Positions 33,036 to 44,289 of a DNA stretch of 64,000 bases are shown here, in pieces. Made by a program: the position numbers and the translations under genes. The stretch is from Welwitschia mirabilis (taxonomy: Eukaryota; Gnetophyta; Gnetopsida; Welwitschiales). The stretch lies in the NCBI GenBank assembly GCA_051453625.1, contig JBOZIK010000001.1, positions 246,606,842-246,670,841 of the forward strand. Reading direction: 5' to 3'. Within the stretch, counting starts at the first letter, position 1. Each line of letters starts with the position of its first letter. The notes under the pieces were generated by a model, which saw nothing but the letters and a program-made list of their open reading frames with translations, had not been told where the DNA came from and did no database searches.

Positions 33036-35664
33036 TATGAGATTCGTAAATTTAAACAATTGAAATTTCTCAAACTTAATGCTCTAATACTAAAATATGA
33101 GACCCCAATTTAAATAGGTTGAAGATGGTGTAAGTTCGGCTTCCTAGTTAATTACAAAAAAATCTAAGATGAACTCAACATTGTATTAATTTTTTTAAGA
33201 AATGTCTCATATAGGGCATTTTACTAGGCATTACACCTACTAACGTAAATGTTTGTTTAGAGTGTATAATATTTTTTTCCTAATAGAGTATTAAATTTTA
33301 ATACATAGGATTAAAATATAACATTCATAATTCCAATAGTTTAGATAGAAGGGTTTCTCCTTTGATAGTTAAGATTGTAGAAGAAAATTATATTACAATT
33401 AGTATTTATGTTTATAAGCATTTAATTTATAAATAAAGTTTTATTTACTGTTACTATTAATTTTAACAAGAGATACAAGGGTTTGTACTTTCACTAGGTA
33501 TTGAACCTACAACCTCATCACTAGAATATCTATTGCTTAGCCACTACATCAAGGCAAGATTAAGTGACATGAAAGGGTTACCAAATAAGACATAGGACTA
33601 GGCAGTAAACAATATTAATATTGTAAATGATGAAATTGGATTGATACAATATTAATCACATTTTGATAACTACATTACAATTTCCACTATGCTTCCTAAA
33701 TCCACATAAGCAAGCAAGGAAGGAATGTAATATATGAAGAACAAAGATGAATCACAATGCCTAGACAAAAGGGAGAAGAACCATTAACATGCATAGTATA
33801 CAAGATAAAAATATGGAATTAATATATTTAGATGGATAACCTAGCCTTATTTCACACAAATAGTTAAGTACTTACTTAAAAACACACTACTTTTCTTAAC
33901 TTGCAAGAGTACTCTAGTGAATCTTCATACATTCAAGCTCCTATCTAATACTATGCAGCACTTACAAGAAAAGTAGAAGAATAGTGGCTATGCATCATAC
34001 CTGATGAAACTTAACAAATTTATGAATAGTTACCACAAAATAAGGGGAAGATGGCATCTAGTTAAGACCAAGGAAAATAATAATAAAAATACTTCATGCC
34101 TTGCCCTCATCTATGACTGTCATGAGGTCCTTGATAAAAAATGAAACTGGGTCACTAGTAGTCTTTGATTTCGTTAAAAGACAAACTAGTTTCCATGAGT
34201 ATTTTCTTGTTCTTTTGCCTTATGTTAGATGTCAAGAATAGTTTACTGATGTCACATAATAAAAATCATAAATGCATTTGCAAAGTTCACTGAGAAGGAG
34301 GTGGAAGTCAATAACCAATAATGCTTAAACATTGCTTATCCTTATGCATAATGTCAGCTTGATGAAACAGTTATATGACATTGATTATGTGAGTGACCAT
34401 TTTATTAAATAGAAACACACTTGAAAATGCTTAAATTAATAATGTACTAGCATTTTCTGACTTATGAATGCATTTCTTTCTTTATTATTTAGAAATGTTT
34501 GACAAGCACACATCTAATAGCCAATTGAATGATGAAATTGTCTATTTCATAATGCCACATAGGTCAAGGGGGTTTCAGATCTAAGGATCATTTCTTAATG
34601 CATCCATTCTTTAATCTATCATTTTCTAACAATTGCAAAATCCTCAACCTAATGCATGATACAATTTATCTAAGGCATCATAAATAAATCAATAACCTTC
34701 AACCATGAGTGCTCTACTATGCTTGCCCTTAAGATGAAATTTTGAAATTAATTTACTACAATAATAAATTTACCTCTCCCCTTATGCTTGGTATCAAAGA
34801 TTAATTCTAAGGCTTCTTTCTTGTTAAGGATGCTCATAGGCTCAGTCAAAGAGAATGGAGGAAATAAGCTTCGGTTCCAAACTTATGCTCATAGCCTGTT
34901 AGACAATTAATGAAGTTAAGTTCATGAAAAAAAAGGTTAAATGTGAACAAGTCAGTTACTAATAATTAATTATTAGTATAATGATAATGGCCACTTGATA
35001 CTAAGCCGTAGGTTGATAGTTTGGTTCTTAGCGTGTTTATTAGACCATTTTAAATTAAATCTTATTTAATTTCTTTAACCTTAAAATTAAACTTTATTTA
35101 ATTTTTTCTTAATCTGAATGTCCTTATAAGATAATTTAATACTACTAAAACAATTAACACTGCCTTTCACATACATAATCATGATAATATGTAATTAATT
35201 AATAACTCTTTTCATACATAAATTTTTAATAATGTATTTAACTATTATTATTATCCCTTATCAAGGCTACTTATGATAACATTTAAATAAATTTTGGGAG
35301 AAGGAGATAATCACATGCCCTTTTCTTAAAAATTTATTATAAATAAATGAATATAATTTTGTAATCAAATATCATTATTCTATATTTATGCATAAACTAA
35401 TAATTCTTTAGAAAACTTTATAATGAACTACCAATGCATACTTATCCATAATAAAAATTCCAAAAATTTACAATCATAATTTGTAATTTAATGCCATTGA
35501 GGTTGAATACACATCTTAATAATTCAAAATTCTCATTAATATTCTTCAAGTAAAACATGAAAAAAATGTGCTAAAGTCTTCACTTTTCATTGCAAAATTT
35601 CCAAGAAAAATATCCATTATTTAATTTATAATGTATCATCTAAGAAAAGTTTCATAAATTGTGA
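33036..35664 (-). repeat. giant 5' LTR (copy B), truncated at a gap
   Basis: Aligns along its length to LTR A 24035-26650. CpG sites of A are mostly TG/CA in B. The copy ends at the 100-N spacer 35665-35764, beyond which unrelated copia-type sequence starts, so the right half of this LTR is missing from this position. Confidence 0.7.
33497..33551 (-). ncRNA. tRNA-like / SINE-like Pol III sequence in LTR B
   Basis: Decayed counterpart of 24527-24581: minus-strand A box TGATGTAGTGG and B box GGTTCAATACC at the same 33-base separation. The B box keeps GGTTCAA. Confidence 0.55.
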
Positions 35665-35764
35665 NNNNNNNNNNNNNNNNNNNNNNNNNNNNNNNNNNNN
35701 NNNNNNNNNNNNNNNNNNNNNNNNNNNNNNNNNNNNNNNNNNNNNNNNNNNNNNNNNNNNNNNN

Positions 35765-36944
35765 TAAGGGGTCAATCAGACCTATGATGGGGTTGAGGAG
35801 ATCTATAAACCAAGCGATAGTACTCCTGAATAAATTGTCTATGATTCACACATACCTATGATAAGGTCAATCAAACCTAAGCACTATGCAACTAATACAC
35901 CTAAGCCAATAGTCATGGGGTCGACCAGACTCCTAAAGGAGTCGATCAGAGCTAAAGTTGGAAACTAAAAAGAATTTTATCAGGAGGAGTAGGTGACCAG
36001 ATCATGTAATAGATGATCAAACTGTGGTGGACAGGACCCAATTAGATAAGGAGATATAAAAAATTAAAGCAACTGAATTTCTTACTTGGGCAACCTGTAT
36101 AACTCACGAGACCATATGAGATCGATTGGACTTTTGAGAAGTCGACTAGATGGAATAAAAGTAAAATTTCCTAAACATTATGTATCCATTGTGCAGCCAT
36201 TAGGTAATTATTTTATAGCTACTTATAGCCATTGAAAGTGCATTTCAAATGTAATAAATCCTAAAATCTTTTCAATATAAATAGCTAAGATATAGATGAT
36301 CAAATAACCTTTTGGAACTATCTTCATTTGGGTGCATCTATTAGATCTGAAGGATTAATCATTATAATTTGGTGACTTTCACTATTGTATCTTAGCATCT
36401 ATATTTATGATTGAAGAATATCTACCATTAGGATCATCTATACATTAAAAGTTAGATCTAGAACTTCATTTATTTACATCTATAAGAGAAGAGCTCCATC
36501 AAATCTATTGAATTAAGATGAGTGATATTCATGCTCTACAGGCATCATTACATCACTATTTTACTTTGTGAAAAGTTGAGACTAAGCCTTAAAAGGTCCA
36601 TTCAAAGGTTGAGACTAAGCCTAGAAAAGTCCATTAATAAAGGTCACAGGTGAACTTGGAATACCTAGTTGAGTAACAAAGATCTAAGATCTAGTTTGGA
36701 AATAAGCTGATCATTGAGAGTGGAGTAAGAGGTTTCTCGAACCATTATAAATCCGGCATGCATCTTTTTGGTATTTTGTGCTTTTAGTCATTATTAATTT
36801 ACTCCTATCATTTTCTTATTTCATGCATATTTTTGATTAGTTGATTATCCTATGCAAGTTTTCTTTTAAGTGTGGATTCATTTAGAATATTGTGTTGCAA
36901 TTTCTAAAAAAGCCTAATCATTCCCAGGGTTCTCAATCCTATCA
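35765..36944 (+). repeat. LTR fragment, probably Ty1/copia
   Basis: The first 400 bases carry repeated words of the form GTCGAYCAGAY: near 35771, 35865, 35919, 35941, 36120 and 36141, a pattern common in some plant copia LTRs. The right end resembles the copia LTR terminus (AAAAGCCTAATCATTCCCAG then TCAATCCTATCA at 36944). No primer site or coding region follows, so it is a solo LTR or fragment. The left end is lost in the gap. Confidence 0.45.
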
Positions 36945-37386
36945 GCCTCTTCCTTGTATGGTTGCACTCCCACATATGCCTTCTATGTAACACATCAAAG
37001 TGTACTTTGTATGCATAATTAATTTTTCTTTTTCTTGATTTTTAAAAAATTTTTGGACTAAATTATTAAATTATTTACATATATTATATTTAACTTTAAA
37101 ATCTTGATTAAGAAGCTTGAATTCTATTAGCCAAAAATAATGAATAATTAACTTCTAATTGAATGCTATGCTATCTAGTAATTTGATTTTATTATTATTT
37201 AACTTGATTGTTTATATCTTTTAATTATTTTATTCACCTGATACTGCATAATTCCACATCTTAACTTTGATGTTGAAAATGTATAATGCCTTCATAATGA
37301 CTATGACCATGAAATTGTAACCTAGTACTCTGGTATGAAAATGTAATGCCTACATTTTCTAATGTTAAAAATCTTTAAAATTTTAT
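36945..37386. other. short stretch between copia LTR and LTR C
   Basis: AT-rich, no gene. Near 37327 the sequence ACTCTGGTATGAAAATGTAATG is a decayed duplicate of the primer-site/LTR-edge junction found at 37387-37410. Confidence 0.4.
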
Positions 37387-37398
37387 GCTCTGATACCA
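37387..37398 (-). promoter_or_regulatory. tRNA-Met primer-binding site beside LTR C
   Basis: The minus strand reads TGGTATCAGAGC, a perfect plant initiator-Met primer site. It lies three bases from LTR C, which starts with TG at 37402 on the plus strand. Confidence 0.8.
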
Positions 37399-37401
37399 AA
37401 A

Positions 37402-39546
37402 TGTAATACCTGCATTTCTATTTTAAACTTATAATTGTTATTTAACAAAGAATTAAATCCTCATTGTTCCCCTATATCGAATGCATTACTTAAAAATTTT
37501 TCTCTGTAATATCCATCTTAAGAATTTATAAATTCCTTTAATAATGGCTCTCATTAAGGTGATCCTCTCCTTTATGGTACCTTGATTTTTCCATGTTTAC
37601 CATTATCTGAGAAAGGAGTGGTCGATAGCTTAATTAAGTCTTACCACAAGCACTAACCATAAATTTTTCATTAAATTTTTCCCTCCCCTCTTATAGACTA
37701 ATTTTATAACATTAATTAATTTTAAAGAGGGATAAATTATATCTTATTATAGTGGGTTAGAAACTTATGAAATGGGGGAAAATCACATGTCCATTTTAAA
37801 ATAATTTATTGATAATAAATAATGCTAAATCTAAGAAATAATCCTCTATAGTTACATTTGACTAACGAGTTCCAAGATAATTTTTAGATATAACATGAAA
37901 TTAATATATCAAATCATATTTACCCAAAAGGATTTCAAAAATTCGCAATTTCAAATTGATATTTCAAGCAATGAGAATAGATACATGACTAGAGATTCAA
38001 TATTTCCATATAATTCCATTAAATAATAATTGAAAATACAATCTCATATTAACATACTTTATTGCAATAATTTTAGAAAAATTATTTAGCATTCAGTGCA
38101 ATATAAGTCTTTAAAGTAAACTTCCTAATTTTGCAAATCATAAAAATAAGTAAATGGAGTTTCTCTGTCATCATAACCAAGAAACATTAAGTAGAAAAAC
38201 ATATTGCATTCTCATGAAACTCAAGCATATGACACCAAATATTTGTGATAAATATGAATTTCAATTATTTAGCAAGATTTTTCATTAGTACTGGACCAAT
38301 GATTCTCCACATCCATATGCCCACTTCAGCACTTATACTCTATAATTTCCACCTATCACACAAAAGAATGTAATAAGAACTGTGAAAATCTCATAGCTCC
38401 CAGTATGATCTAGGTAAGACTAGGTAAGATAGGTAAGGATTTTTAAGATAAGACAAGTAAAGACTTCAAGAGACATGATATATTACAAACACTAACCTTA
38501 TGGTTATGAACAAGAATAATCATTATATATTTTAAAATATCTCACTCACTTCACTGCCTCGTTTGGTGATCTATCAAGCCTACTACCTCATTTGATGATC
38601 TAAGTCTCTTATATAATTTTTCATACTTAACTTCACTAATCATTCAGTGATCCATGTTTCTCATATATATATATAATTTCATATATTATTAACTTCACTG
38701 CCTTATTCGATGATCTGTGAATTTCACTATCTAATTTGATGACCCATGATAAATACAATATTCCTACTACCTCAATTAGGGATCTAGGGAATTCTCATTT
38801 TACTGCCTTATTTGGCGATCTGTAAAGCCCACTACCTTGTTTGGCAATCTGTGAAAATCCATAACTTCCAAACATAACGATGCCAAAAAACTAAGATAAC
38901 TTTTTACCACAAGATGTCAACTTAAAACCATATATTTTAATAGAATAATGATAAAATAAGAATGATAAAGATTAACATCAAGACATCAATAAAAATGGTA
39001 AATGAAGACAAGACATGTATCAAATGGAATTTATCTTTATTAAGAATTACATGATTTAACATTTGACTTATAGGAATATAAACACGACAATCTCAATAAT
39101 GGAATTCATAAGAAAGGACCAACAAGGAGGCACAAAAGTATAGAATCATACATGTATATGTCTAAGCTCTTTGAATATCTTCCAGGTTTCTAAAGCTCCT
39201 AAACCTTCTAGGATTTAAGATTTCAAAGCAAGGTTATTTTGGAAAAATAACTAGACTTGAGGGAGGAAAAATAAAAATCCTCTAGAATTTACATTTAAAT
39301 GTGGAGACTTCATGAAAGTCCAACAAGATGAAAATAAGTAAAATCATTAATACTATAGGAACATTTAAAGATTTTATGCAATATTTAAATCAAAAGGAAC
39401 TTAAAGCACAATTCAAAATGTAAGCATCTCAAGAACATAATATCTAAATCATTTGAAGGTTTCAAAATAAGTTAGTCCTTTCTAAATAATTTATTAAAAT
39501 TAATATTTTGGCAATTTTTAAAAGAAGTAAAAATGTGGATGTGATA
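37402..39546 (-). repeat. LTR C, ~2.1 kb, related to the giant LTRs
   Basis: From about 37780 to 39546 it aligns to the right half of LTR A (26290-28351), including the minisatellite. Its left 380 bases are unrelated to A or B. Because 37780-38150 repeats sequence already present at the end of LTR B (35290-35664), C is an independent LTR and not the rest of B. With its primer site it is a 5' LTR of a minus-strand relative whose interior is gone. Confidence 0.6.
38545..38860. repeat. minisatellite in LTR C
   Basis: Counterpart of 27105-27452, with units such as CACTGCCTCGTTTGGTGATCT and CACTACCTTGTTTGGCAATCT. Confidence 0.6.
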
Positions 39547-42500
39547 TACCTATTAGTTAATGATAATCTTCTAAAAAAAATCTAATAATCTTAATTAGTT
39601 AAAATCCATATTAGGGGCACTTTTGTTAGAGATCCTTAAAACTTTCTAATGTTAGTGATAATGCTTCATAGTTTTTATGTTAATAATTCATAAATTATCA
39701 CCTTAGAAATTATTTTTATGACTTAGAAAAATTTTAAAATGAAGGATTTGTTTAGTTTAGTTTAAATCCTAATTAAGAGATATTTCAAGCTATATTACTA
39801 TGCTTTTTTTTTTTTTTTACCTCTTTTAAGGTAGAATGGAAAAAAGAGTTAATCTAAGAGCATTCAAGATGTTAGGAATCTACATTATGATCAATAACAT
39901 GCATTCAAATTCCTTAAAGTAAAAAATGAGTCTTTTGATTCTAAGCAAATGGTAAAGGAGTTGGATAATGAATGGCTTAAAATCTATCCTACATGATATT
40001 AGGTATTAGATTATGCAAGATGATATTCCTAGGCATTACAGTGGAAGGTAATCTTTGTAAGTTTTCCTAGGAGAAGGGTTATTAAGGAAATTTAACTAGT
40101 ATTAGAACCCATATTAACTAGGGTTTTAGAATAATTATTGATTTAAAAAATAGTCTTGAAAATGTTTTATTAATTATTAATTTGAATAATATGTTATTAT
40201 TATAATTAAGATTGTAAAAATTAGATTATGCATTTATATTGGGTTATCGATGATGTTCTCCATGGGATTCTTCATGAGAGTAGTTTCTAAAAGGAGGTCT
40301 TTACTCACTATTATTGTAAGTTCTAGATTCCATGATTTTATTAGACATGATTCTAACTAATCATCCTAGATTATTACACATCCAACACATGCAAAATAGA
40401 TAGGTTTCAGAGGAATTCAAAGAGTAGAAATGATTTAAAAAAAGGCATAGAATGGAATTCATAGGAAAGCCTGTGGCACAGGTTGGGGATAACAATAATA
40501 TGATATATTTGTGGATTTACATTTTATGAAAAGAAGGAAGTTGTTATTATCATAACTCAAGAGTTTGAGTTATGGGAACAAAACATAAACAGTGTAAAAC
40601 AACATGATAGAGGGGGAAACAGAACACAAATAGTGTAAAACAACATGATAGAGAATATGTAGAAATAAAACCTTTGGAAAAAAAAAGCTTAGTGCTTTTT
40701 TTCTTTTTGAAAATATTTTAAGTAAAAATATGAATGCATAAAAAATTTGAAAATAATTATTATGTTAAACATTTTCCAAAAAGAAAAGAAAAAAAAGTTC
40801 TTATGGATGTTCATTGATCAATGGATTTTAATACTTTGTTTGGGCTATAAAATTATAGAAAATTCATTAACTCTATAATCACAAAGATTGATGAGATAAT
40901 ATATTTAGGTTAGAGCAAAAATATTAACAAAAACATGATAGAACTTAAAGAATGAACAAGTTCAGATATCATTAGAAATGGATCAATACCCACTACTAGA
41001 ATATACTAAAATGTAAAGAAATCCAAAAACCAAAGGAGGACCAATTAAAGTAACACTGGAAGGGACTAGTACCAATGACTAAAGGTACAAAAAAGTTAAA
41101 AACTAAACTAAAATACAAGGGAGGGAAATATTGTATGCCCATAGTAAAGCTATCATATCATTATCCATAATAGTACCATTCAATCCCTGGGGATAAATCA
41201 AGGTCGAATTCTAAAGACCAATAATATAAAACTTCTCTAAACTTGCAAATATTCAAAACAAACTATAACCAAGATTATAATGAAAAGGATGTCTAATGAT
41301 AAAAGTATGAAATCAAACTAGCTTCAAATGAATAATCTACATATTTTAATAACAAAGTCTTTAATTCAAAAATAAAATGTGAATTCCTAAATAAACCTTA
41401 AAAGTGCTAATACGTTATGGCTTGAATCATGGTGATATAATCTTATTCATCATAGGAGTAGTGATGTGATTTCTTAGTCACTCAGTTCTTTTATGGTCTA
41501 ATGCAAGCATGAAAAGTAGGAGAAAGATTCCTAAAGACCATTAGGCAAGATGAACTATAAATTAAAATGTAAGCAAAAAATACATACTTAATAGACATGT
41601 AGCTTTGTTCAAGAATTAAAAGTACAATACTATTTGCAATTTAAAATGGAGAGTGAAGATTTCCTTTGATTTTATTAAATAATTAAAATTATAGTAAATT
41701 ATAAAAAAAAACTAAAGCTGGTATGAAATCATCAAGCTAGTCTTAAAACTAGTCCGTTCTTAAAGAAGAAGGTTAAAAAGACATAGTGATGGCCTAATGC
41801 TTTAAGGGATAGAATGATTTTTCTACCAAAAGATTGTTACAAATGAGAGTGCTTGGCCTTTCTTATAGGTACAAATAGAGCTAGGGTTTCTCAACTAGGG
41901 TTTCAATTTAGGTTTTTAAAAGTAAGAATTTGACACTTTTATAGTCATGCATTTTGGCTTAGTTTAATGTCACAACTATCTGATCCCATAAGTATGATCT
42001 AATCTCTTTATCAAAAAGACTTCAAAACATGACTTTTGTGATGTTATATTATAAGATATTAATGATTCTAGCATTTTTATTAGAATGATTCCATCTTATA
42101 ATATGTACTCTAGCATATAACATGATACTTGAAATCATAATGGAGAGATACATAAGTTTATAAATGATATTATAAATGACATAAGACATATTTTTCTAAG
42201 AAAATAGTGAATTTAATTACTTTACTTAAGCTAATTTGCCTAGAAACTTGACCAAAATGTTATTTTTTACATGTTATTAGTTTCCATATTATGTAAACCA
42301 CTAATTTCCCTAGATCCTACCACCTTTACATCAACATGTAAGTTGAATGATAAGTAACTATTATTTATTTTGTTCATTGCATTATTAAATAAAGACTAGG
42401 TAGTTATTAGAACCTTTAAGGTAACTTTTACAACAATATCCTTAGAAGAACTTACTATGAAATAACATTCGAGTCAGAAATAAAATTAAGTTTAGAATAG

Positions 42501-43500
42501 TTTTGATGGTTTATTAAGAATGAACATGAGTATAAAAATGGAATACTAAGAAGAGATGGTAGGGCAAAAATAGATAAAAGTAGGAATTTAATAAGGATAT
42601 TTTAACACATTCATGTTAGAAATATTAGACTAATCCCAGTAATCATATGAAGAGGAATTAAAGAATGAATGGAAATAATATTTTTAAAACTATATTATCA
42701 CTACTATGGATTAACATGTAAAGAATTTCTACATTATTAGTTAATAAGAAATATGGATTTTCAAGTATATTTATTTTAGTATAACTCACAGATTATTCTG
42801 AATATTGAATTATTAATTAATACATATAAATTAAACTTGGTAACGATTATAATTTAAAAGTAACTCATATCAAAGATGTAAAACTAGGAGGACTCAAATT
42901 CAAAAATGTCTAATAATTCTTAAATTGAAAATGAAATGAATTAATATTAGTAAATTAATAAATTTCATCACTGAGATAAATTTACTGAGAAATCAACTCA
43001 ATACTTATTATATAATAAAAAGGAAAAAATGGAAATTCATGTAAACTCCTATAATACAGTTACATTTTCAGATATTAATGTATAAAAGTTGTAAATAGTT
43101 ATATAAACTAAAGAATACATTTTTAAATGGCACTAAAGATTAAGCCATGTAAAACTTTATGATATTATGAAAATTAGATGAAGTTTACAGAAGTATATGA
43201 AAATTCATTTTTACTTTAGATGAAAATCCTATTCATGTACCTTATTAGTTTGATAAAAGTTAATACAAAAAGACTTCCAAAAAGCAAAAATGAAATTTAA
43301 TAATTGTGACATCTCTAGATCACTATAAGCAATGTTTATTAAAATCTAAAGATATTTTATTAATCATTACACTTTTGTTTACTTTCTATAAAATAAGTCC
43401 TTAACTCTGATAATATTTAAACTATAGAATACATATGTAGGAAAAACAATTAATTAAGGGATTAAAAAATTGGAAACATAGAGGAAGTGAGTGAGTAAGT
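39547..43500. other. AT-rich stretch, no gene seen
   Basis: No coding block is recognisable. Two near-identical ~40-base copies sit at about 40575-40655 (AGTGTAAAACAACATGATAG in each). Around 41160-41220 (CAATCCCTGGGGATAAATCA then AGGTCGAATTC) and 41870-41920 (GAGCTAGGGTTTCTC) the text resembles decayed leader/LTR sequence of Tat-type elements on the minus strand, but without coding support. Confidence 0.4.
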
Positions 43501-43503
43501 GAA

Positions 43504-43507
<4 letters not shown>

Positions 43508-43559
<52 letters not shown>

Positions 43560-44207
43560 TGTGTGTGTGTGTGTGTGTGTGTGNNNNNNNNNNNNNNNNN
43601 NNNNNNNNNNNNNNNNNNNNNNNNNNNNNNNNNNNNNNNNNNNNNNNNNNNNNNNNNNNNNNNNNNNNNNNNNNNNNNNNNNNNNNNNNNNNNNNNNNNN
43701 NNNNNNNNNNNNNNNNNNNNNNNNNNNNNNNNNNNNNNNNNNNNNNNNNNNNNNNNNNNNNNNNNNNNNNNNNNNNNNNNNNNNNNNNNNNNNNNNNNNN
43801 NNNNNNNNNNNNNNNNNNNNNNNNNNNNNNNNNNNNNNNNNNNNNNNNNNNNNNNNNNNNNNNNNNNNNNNNNNNNNNNNNNNNNNNNNNNNNNNNNNNN
43901 NNNNNNNNNNNNNNNNNNNNNNNNNNNNNNNNNNNNNNNNNNNNNNNNNNNNNNNNNNNNNNNNNNNNNNNNNNNNNNNNNNNNNNNNNNNNNNNNNNNN
44001 NNNNNNNNNNNNNNNNNNNNNNNNNNNNNNNNNNNNNNNNNNNNNNNNNNNNNNNNNNNNNNNNNNNNNNNNNNNNNNNNNNNNNNNNNNNNNNNNNNNN
44101 NNNNNNNNNNNNNNNNNNNNNNNNNNNNNNNNNNNNNNNNNNNNNNNNNNNNNNNTGTGTGTGGGTGTGTGTGTGTGTGTGTGCACGCGCGCGCGCGCGC
44201 ATGCATG
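43508..44207. repeat. compound microsatellite (GA)n-(GT)n-gap-(TG)n-(CG)n
   Basis: About 49 bases of GA, then about 27 of GT, a 572-base gap (43584-44155), then TG repeats and a run of alternating CG ending in ATGCATGTGTGT. Long open frames across it in several phases are artefacts of the repeat. The alternating purine-pyrimidine run could form Z-DNA. The gap suggests the array was too long to assemble. Confidence 0.95.
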
Positions 44208-44289
44208 TGTGTAGCTATAATAATTTCTAGGTAAATTTGAAATTATCAATGAAATTATTGCACCTTATACTCTTTAATTCAATTATGTT

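Larger units (their letters stand above)
24035..35664 (-). mobile_element. LARD-like non-autonomous gypsy element with giant LTRs
   Basis: Read on the minus strand: 5' LTR (33036-35664, cut by a gap), tRNA-Met primer site, gag remnant, a tandemly duplicated interior, polypurine tract, 3' LTR (24035-28351, 4.3 kb). No RT, RNase H or integrase block is present in the 4.7-kb interior. The combination of ~4-kb LTRs and a short pol-less interior is that of large retrotransposon derivatives. The 3' junction (ACTTCTTAAGGAGGTGAGAA next to TGTCACGTCC) is like that of Tekay/Del-type chromoviruses, the likely autonomous parent. Confidence 0.7.

Noticed and set aside
24035-39551. One 15.5-kb element from LTR A to LTR C with a target duplication TAACT (24030-24034) / TACCT (39547-39551)
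   Set aside because: The match is only 4 of 5, and LTR B already contains sequence repeated at the start of the shared part of C, so A and C are not a simple pair.
43422-44249. Long open frames of His-Thr, Ser-Leu or Arg-Glu repeats across the microsatellite
   Set aside because: They are translations of GA/GT repeats joined through N bases; no real coding signal.
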